A stretch of 35,704 nt of DNA, from contig CACHTK010000010.1 in the NCBI GenBank assembly GCA_902582765.1, positions 1-35,704 of the forward strand. Reading direction: 5' to 3'. This DNA comes from an uncultured Pelagibacteraceae bacterium. Lineage in GTDB: Bacteria > Pseudomonadota > Alphaproteobacteria > Pelagibacterales > Pelagibacteraceae. Shown piece by piece: positions 8,274 through 17,098 of this stretch (position 1 is its first letter; each line of letters begins with the position of its first letter). Under the pieces are notes generated by a model that did not search any database, was not told the origin of the DNA, and saw nothing but the letters and a program-made list of their open reading frames with translations. Both the position numbers and the translations under genes were made by a program.

Positions 8274-9602
8274 ATGATTAAAAAAACAATAATAACCGTC
8301 TGTACGCTTATATTTTTAATTTCAAATATTAGTTACGCAGACATCACTTTTTGGACTACAGAAGTTCAGCCAGCTAGAATGGCTAAACAAGAGGCAATGG
8401 CTAAAGATTTTGAAGCTAAAACTGGCATCAAAGTTGAAGTTATTCCTGTAGAAGAAAAAGATTTAGGAACAAGAGCAACTGCAGCAGCTGCAGCTGGTGA
8501 TCTACCTGATGTAATCTATCATACATTACAGTATGTACTACCTTGGGCAGAAGCTGGAATATTAGATGTAGATGCTAATAATGCAGTTGTTAAAGAACTT
8601 GGCAAAAAAACTTTTGCGCCAGGCGCTTTAAATATGGCTAAAAAAGGATCAAAAATAGCGGCTGTACCAGTTGATGGTTGGACGCAAATGGTCGTTTATA
8701 GAAAAGACTTATTTGAAAAAGCAGGTCTTGAGCCACCAACGAGTTATGAAAATATAACAAAAGCAGTTGAAGCACTTTCTGGAGATGGAATGTTTGGGTT
8801 TGTAGCTGCAACAAAAACTGATGAAAATTTTATGAGTCAGGTTTTAGAACATGTTCTTTTAGCAAATGGAGTAAATGTAGTTAAAAAAGATGGAATAAGA
8901 AAACAAGGCAAAAAACTAAAAGCTTCTTTAGAGTTTTATAAAGTTATTGCAAATGCAAGTCCTCCAGGAGAATTATACTGGAAGCAATCAAGAGAATTGT
9001 ATTTTGCTGGAAAAACTCCAATGATAATTTGGTCTCCATTTATTATGGATGAACTAGCTGGTTTAAGAGACTCAGCTCCGCCAACAATAAATAGTGATCC
9101 AACATCTGGGGAGTTAGCATCAAAAACTGGCTTCATCACAAACCTTAAAGGTCCTAACAATAATAAAGGGGCTGCATGGGCTGATGTAAGATATTTTGGA
9201 ATAACTGCTGATGCTGATACAGAAGAAGCAAGTGCTTTTATCAAATACTCAATGGACGAGGGTTATACACAGACTCTCTCAATCGCACCAGAAGGTAAGT
9301 TTCCTGTAAGAAGAGGAAATGCAAGCGATCCTGAAGCATTTACAAAAGCATGGAGTAAATTGCCAGTTGGAGTTGATAGAAAAGCACCTTTATCAGACTT
9401 ATATTCAGAGGATGTTATAAATAATATCGTTGCTGGATTAGATAAGGCTCAAAGATGGGGTGTAAAAGAAGGTGAACTTTCTAGAGCTTCTAAAATTATT
9501 AATAACAAGTTTATTAATAGAATAACTAGACTTTATGTTGATGGACAGATTGATATTGATCAAGCAGTGGATATGATCAATCAAAAACTCTCTCAATTTT
9601 AA
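8274..9602 (+). CDS. Periplasmic carbohydrate-binding protein of an ABC importer (family 1, UgpB/MalE-like)
   Basis: A 442-residue family 1 solute-binding protein. It begins with a signal peptide (residues 1-22, cut after ISYA) and a mature start DITFWTTEVQPAR typical of this family. Later segments such as GDLPDVIYHT, WTQMVVYRKDLFEKAGLEPP and the C-terminal SKLPVG region fit the sugar/polyol-binding fold. It begins an operon with two permeases, a glycoside hydrolase, an iron-type dehydrogenase and a glutamine amidotransferase, so the ligand is likely a glycoside. Glucosylglycerol or glucosylglycerate is the inferred candidate; glycerol 3-phosphate or a simple sugar cannot be excluded. A terminator-like hairpin follows directly. 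Confidence 0.88.
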   Translation: MIKKTIITVCTLIFLISNISYADITFWTTEVQPARMAKQEAMAKDFEAKTGIKVEVIPVEEKDLGTRATAAAAAGDLPDVIYHTLQYVLPWAEAGILDVDANNAVVKELGKKTFAPGALNMAKKGSKIAAVPVDGWTQMVVYRKDLFEKAGLEPPTSYENITKAVEALSGDGMFGFVAATKTDENFMSQVLEHVLLANGVNVVKKDGIRKQGKKLKASLEFYKVIANASPPGELYWKQSRELYFAGKTPMIIWSPFIMDELAGLRDSAPPTINSDPTSGELASKTGFITNLKGPNNNKGAAWADVRYFGITADADTEEASAFIKYSMDEGYTQTLSIAPEGKFPVRRGNASDPEAFTKAWSKLPVGVDRKAPLSDLYSEDVINNIVAGLDKAQRWGVKEGELSRASKIINNKFINRITRLYVDGQIDIDQAVDMINQKLSQF

Positions 9603-9623
9603 TCTAATAATTTAAATTTAAAT

Positions 9624-9656
9624 AAAAGCGGATAATATGTATTATCCGCTTTTTTT
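9624..9656 (+). terminator. Terminator-like hairpin between binding protein and permease, touching the permease start codon
   Basis: AGCGGATAAT (9627-9636) pairs perfectly with ATTATCCGCT (9641-9650) around a 4-base ATGT loop, with up to three further A-T pairs at the base. A run of seven T (9650-9656) follows. This is a textbook intrinsic terminator. The next three bases are the ATG of the permease gene. It probably terminates part of the transcripts, or protects the 3' end of the binding-protein message, lowering permease expression. Confidence 0.85.
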
Positions 9657-10916
9657 ATGAGTGATACACTTTCAAAAATAGAAAAAAGAACTGCATATGT
9701 ATTAATATTACCTGCAGTTTTCCTTGTTTTTTCAATTATCTTATTTCCAATATTTGCAAATGTTTGGATAAGTTTTAAAGAGGTTGGATTAAAAGATATC
9801 AGGATCCCTGAACCGAGAGCAAAAAAAATTGTTAAATCCATTAAAGATAATCCAGATCAATTAAAAGTTATTTATAAACTTAGAAATAGCTCGTTAATCT
9901 TAGAAATAAGGGACGTTAAATTTCAAGATAAATTACCTAAGAATTTTAAGCCTATAAATTTAGATGAAAGATGCAGGGTCAAATCAAATAAAATTTATTG
10001 TGAATTTGGAAATTGGAAAGCAAAATACAAGGAAAATTTTCAAATATTATTACAGAGTTCTGATGGCAAACAAATAAACAAAAAAGAAATAAAAACTATT
10101 AAACCAAAATTAACAGGTAAATCAGACAATATTCTATTAAATACTAATTTCACGTTAAAGAATTTTAAAAAGGTATTTTTTCAAAATGAATTTTTTGATT
10201 TATTATCAACTACTTTTTACTATACTTTTTTTGGCACAGTCGGTTCAATTGTATTTGGAATACTCACAGCACAACTTGTTAACCAGAAGTTTTTTGGAAG
10301 AACATTTATGAGAAGTGTTTTACTATTTCCGTATGTGGGTCCAGTAGTTGCCCTAGCTTATACTTGGGAGTTATTATTAGACCCCTACAGTGGAACTTTA
10401 AACAATCTTCTTATGAATTTTCAAGTTATCCAGGAACCTTTAAATTTACTAGGTCAAAAATATTTAACGATAAATTTTTTTGGTTTTGACTTTAAATTAA
10501 GATTAGCGTTAACAACTGTAATAATTTTTGAAATTTGGAGATACTTTCCTTTAGCTTTCTTATTTATATTAGCTCGACTTCAGGCAGTACCTAAAGAATT
10601 ATATGAGGCAGCTGAAGTGGACGGCGCTGGTCCTTTGCAAAAATTTACTAATATCACTCTTCCACAAATAACAGCTGTCATATCCATTCTCTTTATGATT
10701 AGGTTTATTTGGAACTTTAATAAATTTGAGGATATTTTTTTGTTAACAGGAGGCGCCTCTGGAACTAGAACTTTGCCAATAAATGTTTATGAGCAAGGAT
10801 TTACTATTTCCGATATTGGTATGGGGTCAGCAGTATCAATTGTAATAGTTGCTTTATTATTAATATTTATGTTCGTTTACTTTAAATTAATAGGTAAGAG
10901 GGCCGATGAAAACTAA
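9657..10916 (+). CDS. Carbohydrate ABC permease, MalF/UgpA-type, with a large periplasmic insert
   Basis: A 419-residue inner-membrane permease. TM1 (about residues 13-35) is followed by roughly 130 hydrophilic residues (about 38-168), then five more helices in the BPD_transp_1 domain. The EAA loop reads ELYEAAEVDGAGPLQKF, followed by TLPQI. Typical UgpA/MalF-subfamily proteins of this size class are about 290-310 residues, so the insert explains the extra length. The ATG at 9657 directly abuts the terminator T-run and leaves no room for a free ribosome binding site, yet it gives a normal N-terminus (MSDTLSKIEKRTAYVLILP) and no other Met precedes TM1. It overlaps the second permease gene by 11 bases. 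Confidence 0.88.
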   Translation: MSDTLSKIEKRTAYVLILPAVFLVFSIILFPIFANVWISFKEVGLKDIRIPEPRAKKIVKSIKDNPDQLKVIYKLRNSSLILEIRDVKFQDKLPKNFKPINLDERCRVKSNKIYCEFGNWKAKYKENFQILLQSSDGKQINKKEIKTIKPKLTGKSDNILLNTNFTLKNFKKVFFQNEFFDLLSTTFYYTFFGTVGSIVFGILTAQLVNQKFFGRTFMRSVLLFPYVGPVVALAYTWELLLDPYSGTLNNLLMNFQVIQEPLNLLGQKYLTINFFGFDFKLRLALTTVIIFEIWRYFPLAFLFILARLQAVPKELYEAAEVDGAGPLQKFTNITLPQITAVISILFMIRFIWNFNKFEDIFLLTGGASGTRTLPINVYEQGFTISDIGMGSAVSIVIVALLLIFMFVYFKLIGKRADEN

Positions 10917-12099
10917 AAGTTTAATATATTACGCATTAATTTCCTCGATATTTTTATTTTCCTTGGTTTCTATTTGGAAAATTTTAGTAATGTTGCAAGG
11001 AGTTGAGTTAAAAAATTTGAATTTTGCGATAATTATTACTTTAGGTATCGCTATTAGTCTTTTAAATTTACTTATAGGAGAAAAGTTAAATTATTTAATA
11101 AAATCAACTTTTTTTGCCCTTATATTCACTTTTGTTGATGGTTATATCGTTCAGGTAATGCCAATTTGGTATAACATTGGAATATTTGCAATTTTAATTT
11201 TTTATTCATTAAAAATTAATAAGTATAATCAAGAATATTTGGCATCTGAGCATTCATCTCAAATAGTAGTGTTTGATTTTTTAACTCTCTTCGGAATTGT
11301 TTTATTCTCATTTGTCATTTTATTCCCATTTTACATGATGTTAATAACAAGCTTTAAAACTCAAGCTGCTTTACTTATTAATCCTTTGGATTTTAGTATT
11401 AATTTTAACCAAGATTTTAAAGAATTATTTAAGTCTTACTTTGTGATATTTGATACATATAAATTTGGCAGATACATACTTATAAGTACATTTGTTTCGG
11501 TCGGGACAGTCATAGTTACTTTGCTATTTGCAATACCAGCTGCTTATGCTGTAGCAAGGTTAAATTTTTTTGGAAAAAATTTTCTTTCGACTTCAATATT
11601 AATTATTTATATGTTTCCTGCTATAGTATTAGTAATTCCTTTATATACTGTTTTTAGTCAACTAGGATTAAGGAACTCAGTAGGTGGTTTATTAATTGTT
11701 TACACAGCCACTACTTTGCCAGTTGCAATTTATATGTTACAAGGATACTTTAGAAGTATTCCTAAAGAACTAGAAGAAGCAGCAATCATGGACAAATTAA
11801 ATTGGTTTGGCATAATTATAAAAATAATTTTACCGTTAAGTATACCTGCAATATCTTCAGTTGCATTATACGTCTTTATGATCGCGTGGAATGAGTTTTT
11901 ATTTTCTTTAATGTTCTTGGATAATCCAAACTCATTTACCTTATCGAGAGCAATACAATATCTTAGTGGTGATGCCGAAACACCAAGACAATATTTAATG
12001 GCTGGGTCAGTGGTTGTTACAATACCTGTTTTGTTAATATTTGTATACTTTGAAAAATATTTAGTGAGTGGTCTTACTGCAGGAAGTGTAAAAGGTTAA
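10906..12099 (+). CDS. Carbohydrate ABC permease, MalG/UgpE-type, with extra N-terminal helices
   Basis: A 397-residue inner-membrane permease, the second half of the channel. The core domain from about residue 120 on looks like MalG/UgpE (usually 270-300 residues), with EAA loop ELEEAAIMDKLNWFG followed by ILPLSIPA. The first ~110 residues are an addition holding about four predicted membrane helices (around 7-28, 40-58, 64-82 and 85-102). Its start overlaps the preceding permease by 11 bases and its stop shares a base with the next ATG (TAATG). No ATPase gene follows, so the importer must use an ATPase encoded elsewhere. Confidence 0.87.
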   Translation: MKTKSLIYYALISSIFLFSLVSIWKILVMLQGVELKNLNFAIIITLGIAISLLNLLIGEKLNYLIKSTFFALIFTFVDGYIVQVMPIWYNIGIFAILIFYSLKINKYNQEYLASEHSSQIVVFDFLTLFGIVLFSFVILFPFYMMLITSFKTQAALLINPLDFSINFNQDFKELFKSYFVIFDTYKFGRYILISTFVSVGTVIVTLLFAIPAAYAVARLNFFGKNFLSTSILIIYMFPAIVLVIPLYTVFSQLGLRNSVGGLLIVYTATTLPVAIYMLQGYFRSIPKELEEAAIMDKLNWFGIIIKIILPLSIPAISSVALYVFMIAWNEFLFSLMFLDNPNSFTLSRAIQYLSGDAETPRQYLMAGSVVVTIPVLLIFVYFEKYLVSGLTAGSVKG

Positions 12100-13367
12100 T
12101 GGAAGATTTTATCAAATCAGCTAAGAAAGTTTTATTAGGCAATAAAAAAAAAGGATACACATTACCAACAAATAACAAATTGTACCCAGCGCAATGGAAT
12201 TGGGATTCAGGTTTCATTGCTCTAGGATATTCACATTTTAAATTTAAATATGCTCTAGATGAAATAAAGACATTAATAAGAGGTCAATGGAAAGATGGAA
12301 TGATACCCCATATTTTGTTTCACGATTTAAATACCAATTATTATCCAAATCATTCTGTTTGGGCTTGCGGAAATAAAATACATTCATCTGGTATTACTCA
12401 ACCACCAATTCTTGCAATAATCTTAAAACTAATTTTAGATAAAAAAAAAATTAATAATAAAGATAAAGCTGAATTAAAAAAAATAACTAAAGGAATATTA
12501 AAATACCACAAATGGTTTATTAAATTTAGAGACCCAAATAATACTGGATTAGTGTCAATTTTGCACCCTTGGGAAAGTGGCTACGATAATTCACCATTGT
12601 GGGATGAGCCTATGAGTAAAGTAAAAGTCCCAAAAAACCTAAAATATAAAAGGGGAGATAACAAAGTTGTTAATCCCGAATATAGACCATTAGATATTGA
12701 TTATGATAGATACGTAACTATCAAAAATCATTTGAGAAAAAACAATTATAATCCAAAAAAACTTTTTAAAGCATCTTTATTTAATGTAGTTGATGTTGGT
12801 TTTAACTCTATATTTTTACGGGCAAATAAAGATCTTCTTAAATTATTAAATGTATTCAATTTACAAAGTACTGAATTAGAATCTTATATATTAAGATCTG
12901 AGAATAAAATTGTAAAATTATATAATCATAAAAAAAATATATTTTTTAACATCGATTTAAAAAATAAAAAAAAAATAAATATTCCATCAATTACTCATTA
13001 TTTTATTTTATTTGCAGATTTAAAAGACAAAGTATTAAATAACAAAATTATTAAAAACTTAAAAAAACACAGTTCTAAAGAAAAATATTTATTATCAAGT
13101 GTAAAATCAAATCACCAAAAATTTGAAGAGAAAAGATATTGGAGAGGTCCAGTATGGATTAATTGTAATTGGATAATATATCAAGGGTTAAAAAATAAGA
13201 ATATTAAATTTGCTAAACAAATAAAAAGAAAAACTATTAACTTAGTAAAGCAAAAAGGATTTAATGAATATTTTAGCTGTAAAACTGGTAAAGGATTTGG
13301 TGCAACAAATTTTTCTTGGACTGCTGCATTATTTTTAGACTTAATACTTGAAAATAAAAATGACTAA
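12099..13367 (+). CDS. MGH1/GH63-like glycoside hydrolase (glucosylglycerate/mannosylglycerate hydrolase type)
   Basis: A 422-residue (alpha/alpha)6-barrel-type hydrolase. Motifs match the mannosylglycerate/glucosylglycerate hydrolase group: QWNWDSGFIALG (32-43), GQWKDGMIPHILF (62-74), GITQPP (98-103), HPWESGYDNSPLWD (156-169), KRYWRGPVWINCNW, and NEYFSCKTGKGFGATNFSWTA near the end. By homology Asp 163 (ESGYD) is the probable general acid and Glu 390 (NEYF) the probable base. There is no signal peptide, so it is cytoplasmic and acts on imported substrate. It starts one base inside the permease stop. The expected reaction is hydrolysis of a glucosyl- or mannosyl-glycerate or -glycerol to hexose plus aglycone; the exact substrate is inferred. 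Confidence 0.82.
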   Translation: MEDFIKSAKKVLLGNKKKGYTLPTNNKLYPAQWNWDSGFIALGYSHFKFKYALDEIKTLIRGQWKDGMIPHILFHDLNTNYYPNHSVWACGNKIHSSGITQPPILAIILKLILDKKKINNKDKAELKKITKGILKYHKWFIKFRDPNNTGLVSILHPWESGYDNSPLWDEPMSKVKVPKNLKYKRGDNKVVNPEYRPLDIDYDRYVTIKNHLRKNNYNPKKLFKASLFNVVDVGFNSIFLRANKDLLKLLNVFNLQSTELESYILRSENKIVKLYNHKKNIFFNIDLKNKKKINIPSITHYFILFADLKDKVLNNKIIKNLKKHSSKEKYLLSSVKSNHQKFEEKRYWRGPVWINCNWIIYQGLKNKNIKFAKQIKRKTINLVKQKGFNEYFSCKTGKGFGATNFSWTAALFLDLILENKND

Positions 13368-14517
13368 TTACAATTGGAATTATCCAACAACTGTTTGGGT
13401 AGGTAAAAATAGAGTTAAGGATTTACAAAAGGCTTGTTTCGAAATTAAAACTTCAAAACCATTATTAGTTACAGATAGAGACTTAATTAACTTAGAATTT
13501 TTAAAAGATTTAAAAAATGATTTAGAAAAGAAATTGAAATTATGTATTTTTTCCAATTTTTCAGGAAACCCAACAGGAGAAAATGTTGATGAAGGTGTTG
13601 AGATATTCAATAATAATCGTTGTGACAGTGTAATAGCAATTGGAGGTGGAAGTGCATTAGACGTGGGTAAAGCCATTGCTTTTATGTCTGGTCAATCTAG
13701 ACCTATTTGGGATTTTGAGGATATTGGTGATTATTGGAAAAGGGCAGATGAAAAAAATATCTCTCCAATAATTGCAATTCCAACAACTGCTGGAACTGGT
13801 TCAGAAACTGGCAGAGCATCAGCAATAATTAATTCAAAAACTGGAATAAAAAAAATTATTTTCCACCCAAAATTTTTACCATCTGTTGTCATATTAGACC
13901 CAGTTCTTACTAAAGATCTTTCTCCCCGTTTAACAGGAGCGACAGGAATGGATGCATTAGCGCACAATTTAGAGGCATTTTGTGCTCCAGGCTTTCATCC
14001 AATGGCTGATGGAATAGCAATTGAAGGAATGAGGTTGATAAAAAAATCGCTTTTGAAAGCTGTTAAAGATGGAAGTGATCTAGATGCTAGATCAGATTTG
14101 TTAGCTGCAGCAAGCATGGGATCTACAGCATTTCAAAAAGGGTTAGGAGCTATTCATTCACTTAGCCATCCACTTAATGCTCAATTTAATCTTCATCACG
14201 GATTATCTAATGCAATATTTATGCCTTATGTTTTAACTTTTAATAAAGAAAATATCGAGGAAAGAATTATTTCTATTTGTGATTACCTTAACTTAAGTAA
14301 AAGTTTTGATGCTTTTCTTGAATGGGTACTAGAGTTAAGAAAAGAACTAAATATTCCACACAAACTATCAGATGTAATAGAAATTAAAAAAATGAACTTA
14401 GATGATTTATCAAAGATGGCTCTTGATGATCCATCAACATCATCTAATCCTAAAAAATTGACTATAAATGATATGAAAGCTATGTATGAGCATAGTATTT
14501 CGGGAGATTTATTTTAA
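13360..14517 (+). CDS. Iron-containing (group III) alcohol dehydrogenase
   Basis: A 385-residue NAD(P)-dependent dehydrogenase of the Fe-ADH family. Visible are the nucleotide-binding GGGSALDVGKA (95-105), IPTTAGTGSETGRAS, and metal-ligand positions Asp 198 and His 202 (DALAHNLEAF), His 266 (GAIHSLSHP) and a later His in HHGLSNAIFMPYV. The ATG at 13360 is chosen over an in-frame TTG at 13348; it overlaps the hydrolase stop by 8 bases and gives the usual family N-terminus. The family oxidises or reduces alcohols and aldehydes, including propanediol and lactaldehyde. Its place after the glycoside hydrolase suggests action on the released aglycone, for example glycerol or an oxidised derivative, but this is inference. 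Confidence 0.86.
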   Translation: MTNYNWNYPTTVWVGKNRVKDLQKACFEIKTSKPLLVTDRDLINLEFLKDLKNDLEKKLKLCIFSNFSGNPTGENVDEGVEIFNNNRCDSVIAIGGGSALDVGKAIAFMSGQSRPIWDFEDIGDYWKRADEKNISPIIAIPTTAGTGSETGRASAIINSKTGIKKIIFHPKFLPSVVILDPVLTKDLSPRLTGATGMDALAHNLEAFCAPGFHPMADGIAIEGMRLIKKSLLKAVKDGSDLDARSDLLAAASMGSTAFQKGLGAIHSLSHPLNAQFNLHHGLSNAIFMPYVLTFNKENIEERIISICDYLNLSKSFDAFLEWVLELRKELNIPHKLSDVIEIKKMNLDDLSKMALDDPSTSSNPKKLTINDMKAMYEHSISGDLF

Positions 14518-15302
14518 TGAAAAAAATATTAATAGTTGAGGGAAATTTAAGAGAGGAAAATCAGAGTTTTACTGATGGTGGAATTAAAACACATACTGAA
14601 AGTCTAAAAGATAGCATAGCTTATTTCACTGATAAAATTGAAATAGATGTTGTAAACCCCTCATCCGATAAAAATATTTCTGACAAAGTAACAGTTCTCG
14701 ATAAATATGATGGACTAATATGGGGAGGAAGTAGTCTTAATATTTATAATGATACCATTGAAATAAGAAGACAGATCGAGTTTATGCGAGAGTGTCAAAA
14801 AAAAATTAAAAAAATATTAGCTATTTGCTGGGGACTCCAGGTTGCGGTTACAGTAGCAGGAGGGCAAGTAAAAAGATGTACAAACGGATCTCACAGAGGC
14901 ATAGCACTTAATATTGAAATAAATAATGATGGATTACAACATCCAATATATAAAAATAAAGGTAAAATTTTTAATACACCCGCTTTTAATTTTGATGAAG
15001 TTGCAACATTACCAAAAAATTCAAAATTGCTAGCCTCAAACCCTATAAATAAAGTTATGGGAGTAAATTTTCAGTCTGCAGCAAGTGATATATGGGGTAT
15101 TCAATATCATCCTGAAATTACTTACGATAAAATGATAAGCCTTATACATTTCAGAAAAGAACGTCTTTTAAACAATAATGCTTTTGTCGATGAGCAAGAG
15201 ATAAATAATCATGTAAGAATGATTGCGGAAGAAAATAAGATTACAAATAAAGATCTTAGAATGCGTGAACTTGAAAACTGGCTTAATTATCTTTTAAAAT
15301 AG
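14517..15302 (+). CDS. Class I glutamine amidotransferase-like protein
   Basis: A 261-residue stand-alone class I glutamine amidotransferase domain, related to the glutaminase half of GMP synthase. The catalytic triad is intact: Cys 104 in LAICWGLQV, and His 198 and Glu 200 in [10 protein letters not shown]. No synthetase domain is attached. Members may release ammonia for a partner or hydrolyse gamma-glutamyl compounds. It starts one base inside the dehydrogenase stop, the last gene of the carbohydrate operon, and its end overlaps the convergent fhs gene by 9 bases. Its role beside a glycoside importer is unexplained. Confidence 0.8.
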   Translation: MKKILIVEGNLREENQSFTDGGIKTHTESLKDSIAYFTDKIEIDVVNPSSDKNISDKVTVLDKYDGLIWGGSSLNIYNDTIEIRRQIEFMRECQKKIKKILAICWGLQVAVTVAGGQVKRCTNGSHRGIALNIEINNDGLQHPIYKNKGKIFNTPAFNFDEVATLPKNSKLLASNPINKVMGVNFQSAASDIWGIQYHPEITYDKMISLIHFRKERLLNNNAFVDEQEINNHVRMIAEENKITNKDLRMRELENWLNYLLK

Positions 15303-16970
15303 ACCCTCTGTTTCACCTTTTTTATTAATACGAATTGAGTCCGCAGCTGGCACTTTTGGTAATCCTGGCATTGTCATTATTGCACCGCATACAACAACGA
15401 TAAATTCTGCTCCTGATGATAGTCTTACTTCTCTTATTGGTAATACATGACCTGAAGGTGCTCCCTTTAGATTTGGGTCAGTGGAAAAACTATATTGAGT
15501 TTTTGCAATACAAATTGGTAATGATTGGTAACCTCTTTCTTCAAAAGCTTTTAATTGGTCTCTTATTTTAGTATCTGCAACTACTTCGCTTGCTCTATAA
15601 AGCTCCTTGGCAATTGTTTCTATTTTTTTAAATAATGAAGTTTTATCATCATATAAAAATTTAAAATCACTATCTTTTTCACATAGTTCAACTACATCAT
15701 TTGCTAAATTAGTTGCACCTTCTCCACCTTTTTCCCAATGCTTTGATATAGAGGCTTTAATATCCTTTTGTTCACAAAATTGGGTAACTTCATCAATTTC
15801 TTTATCTGTATCTAAAACAAAGTGGTTTATAGCTACTGTTACAGGTAAACCAAATTTTTGAATATTTTCTATATGTCTTTCTAAGTTAACCAATCCTTTT
15901 TTAACTGCATCTACATTTTCATTTTTTAATTCATCTTTTTTAACTCCTCCATGCATTTTCAAAGCTCTTATAGTTGCAACAATCACAACACAACTTGGTT
16001 TTAATCCTGATTTTCTACATTTAATATCTAAAAATTTTTCTGCTCCTAGGTCAGCTCCAAACCCTGCTTCTGTTACGACATAATCTGAGAGTTTTAATGC
16101 TGTCTTAGTTGCTAAAACAGAATTACATCCATGAGCAATATTTGCAAATGGTCCACCATGAATTATAGCAGGATTGTTTTCTAAGGTTTGTGTAACATTT
16201 GGTCTAATAGCGTCTTTTAACAATACAGTCATTGGACCCTGCGCGTTTAAATCTTTTGCATATATTGGTTTTTTGTCTCTAGTATAAGCAACAGTAATAT
16301 TACCAATTCTATTTTCAAGATCATGCAAATCATTTGATAAACAAAAGATTGCCATTATTTCTGATGCAACAGTAATATCAAAACCATCTTCTCTTGGAAA
16401 TCCATTCGCAACACCACCAAGATTAATATTTATAGATCTTAAAGCTCTATCATTCATGTCGAGAACTCTTTTCCAAACTATTCTTCTGACATCTATATTT
16501 AGTTTATTTCCCCAATATATGTGGTTATCTATTAATGCAGATAAAAGATTATGTGCAGATGTAATTGCATGAAAGTCTCCTGTGAAATGAAGATTTATTT
16601 GCTCCATAGGAACTACTTGAGCATAACCACCACCAGCAGCTCCACCTTTCATTCCAAAAGAAGGACCAAGACTTGGTTCTCTTAAACAAACAATAGATTT
16701 TTTACCTATTTTGTTTAATCCATCTGACAATCCTACAGAAGTTGTTGTCTTTCCTTCCCCTGCCGGAGTAGGTGTAATTGCTGTTACTAGTATTAATTTT
16801 CCATCTTTTTTGTCTTTAAATTTTTCTAAGTATTCAAGTTTGATTTTAGCTATATATCTGCTTATTGGACTATATGCCTCAGTTTTGTCGGGTACTCCCA
16901 CTCCATCCAAAATTTCTTGGATAGGTTTCATTTTTGCTTCTCTAGCTATTTCAATATCTGATTTTGACAT
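15294..16970 (-). CDS. fhs: Formate-tetrahydrofolate ligase
   Basis: Converts formate, THF and ATP to 10-formyl-THF; in methylotrophic oxidation it can run backwards to conserve ATP. The 558 residues match the family length. The phosphate-binding loop [47 protein letters not shown], and the C-terminal [19 protein letters not shown] are all present, so the protein looks complete and active. It is divergent from soxB (128-base gap) and overlaps the amidotransferase 3' end by 9 bases. Its neighbour sarcosine oxidase makes methylene-THF, so the two share the folate pool. Confidence 0.96.
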   Translation of the reverse strand: MSKSDIEIAREAKMKPIQEILDGVGVPDKTEAYSPISRYIAKIKLEYLEKFKDKKDGKLILVTAITPTPAGEGKTTTSVGLSDGLNKIGKKSIVCLREPSLGPSFGMKGGAAGGGYAQVVPMEQINLHFTGDFHAITSAHNLLSALIDNHIYWGNKLNIDVRRIVWKRVLDMNDRALRSININLGGVANGFPREDGFDITVASEIMAIFCLSNDLHDLENRIGNITVAYTRDKKPIYAKDLNAQGPMTVLLKDAIRPNVTQTLENNPAIIHGGPFANIAHGCNSVLATKTALKLSDYVVTEAGFGADLGAEKFLDIKCRKSGLKPSCVVIVATIRALKMHGGVKKDELKNENVDAVKKGLVNLERHIENIQKFGLPVTVAINHFVLDTDKEIDEVTQFCEQKDIKASISKHWEKGGEGATNLANDVVELCEKDSDFKFLYDDKTSLFKKIETIAKELYRASEVVADTKIRDQLKAFEERGYQSLPICIAKTQYSFSTDPNLKGAPSGHVLPIREVRLSSGAEFIVVVCGAIMTMPGLPKVPAADSIRINKKGETEGLF

Positions 16971-17098
16971 CTAGTTTAAAATTTATAATTGTTTAATGTG
17001 CAAAATGTCTATACTTTTTTGGTTTGATTTTAAACATCTAAAAAATATATATATAAAAAATAAGAAAAAATTTATGTTTAATTGGATAAAATTATATA

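Noticed and set aside
16971..17098. A glycine riboswitch before the sarcosine oxidase genes
   Set aside because: The gap is 128 bases of AT-rich sequence without the conserved G-rich aptamer cores or strong stems. The alternating AT run at about 17047-17055 is ordinary low complexity.
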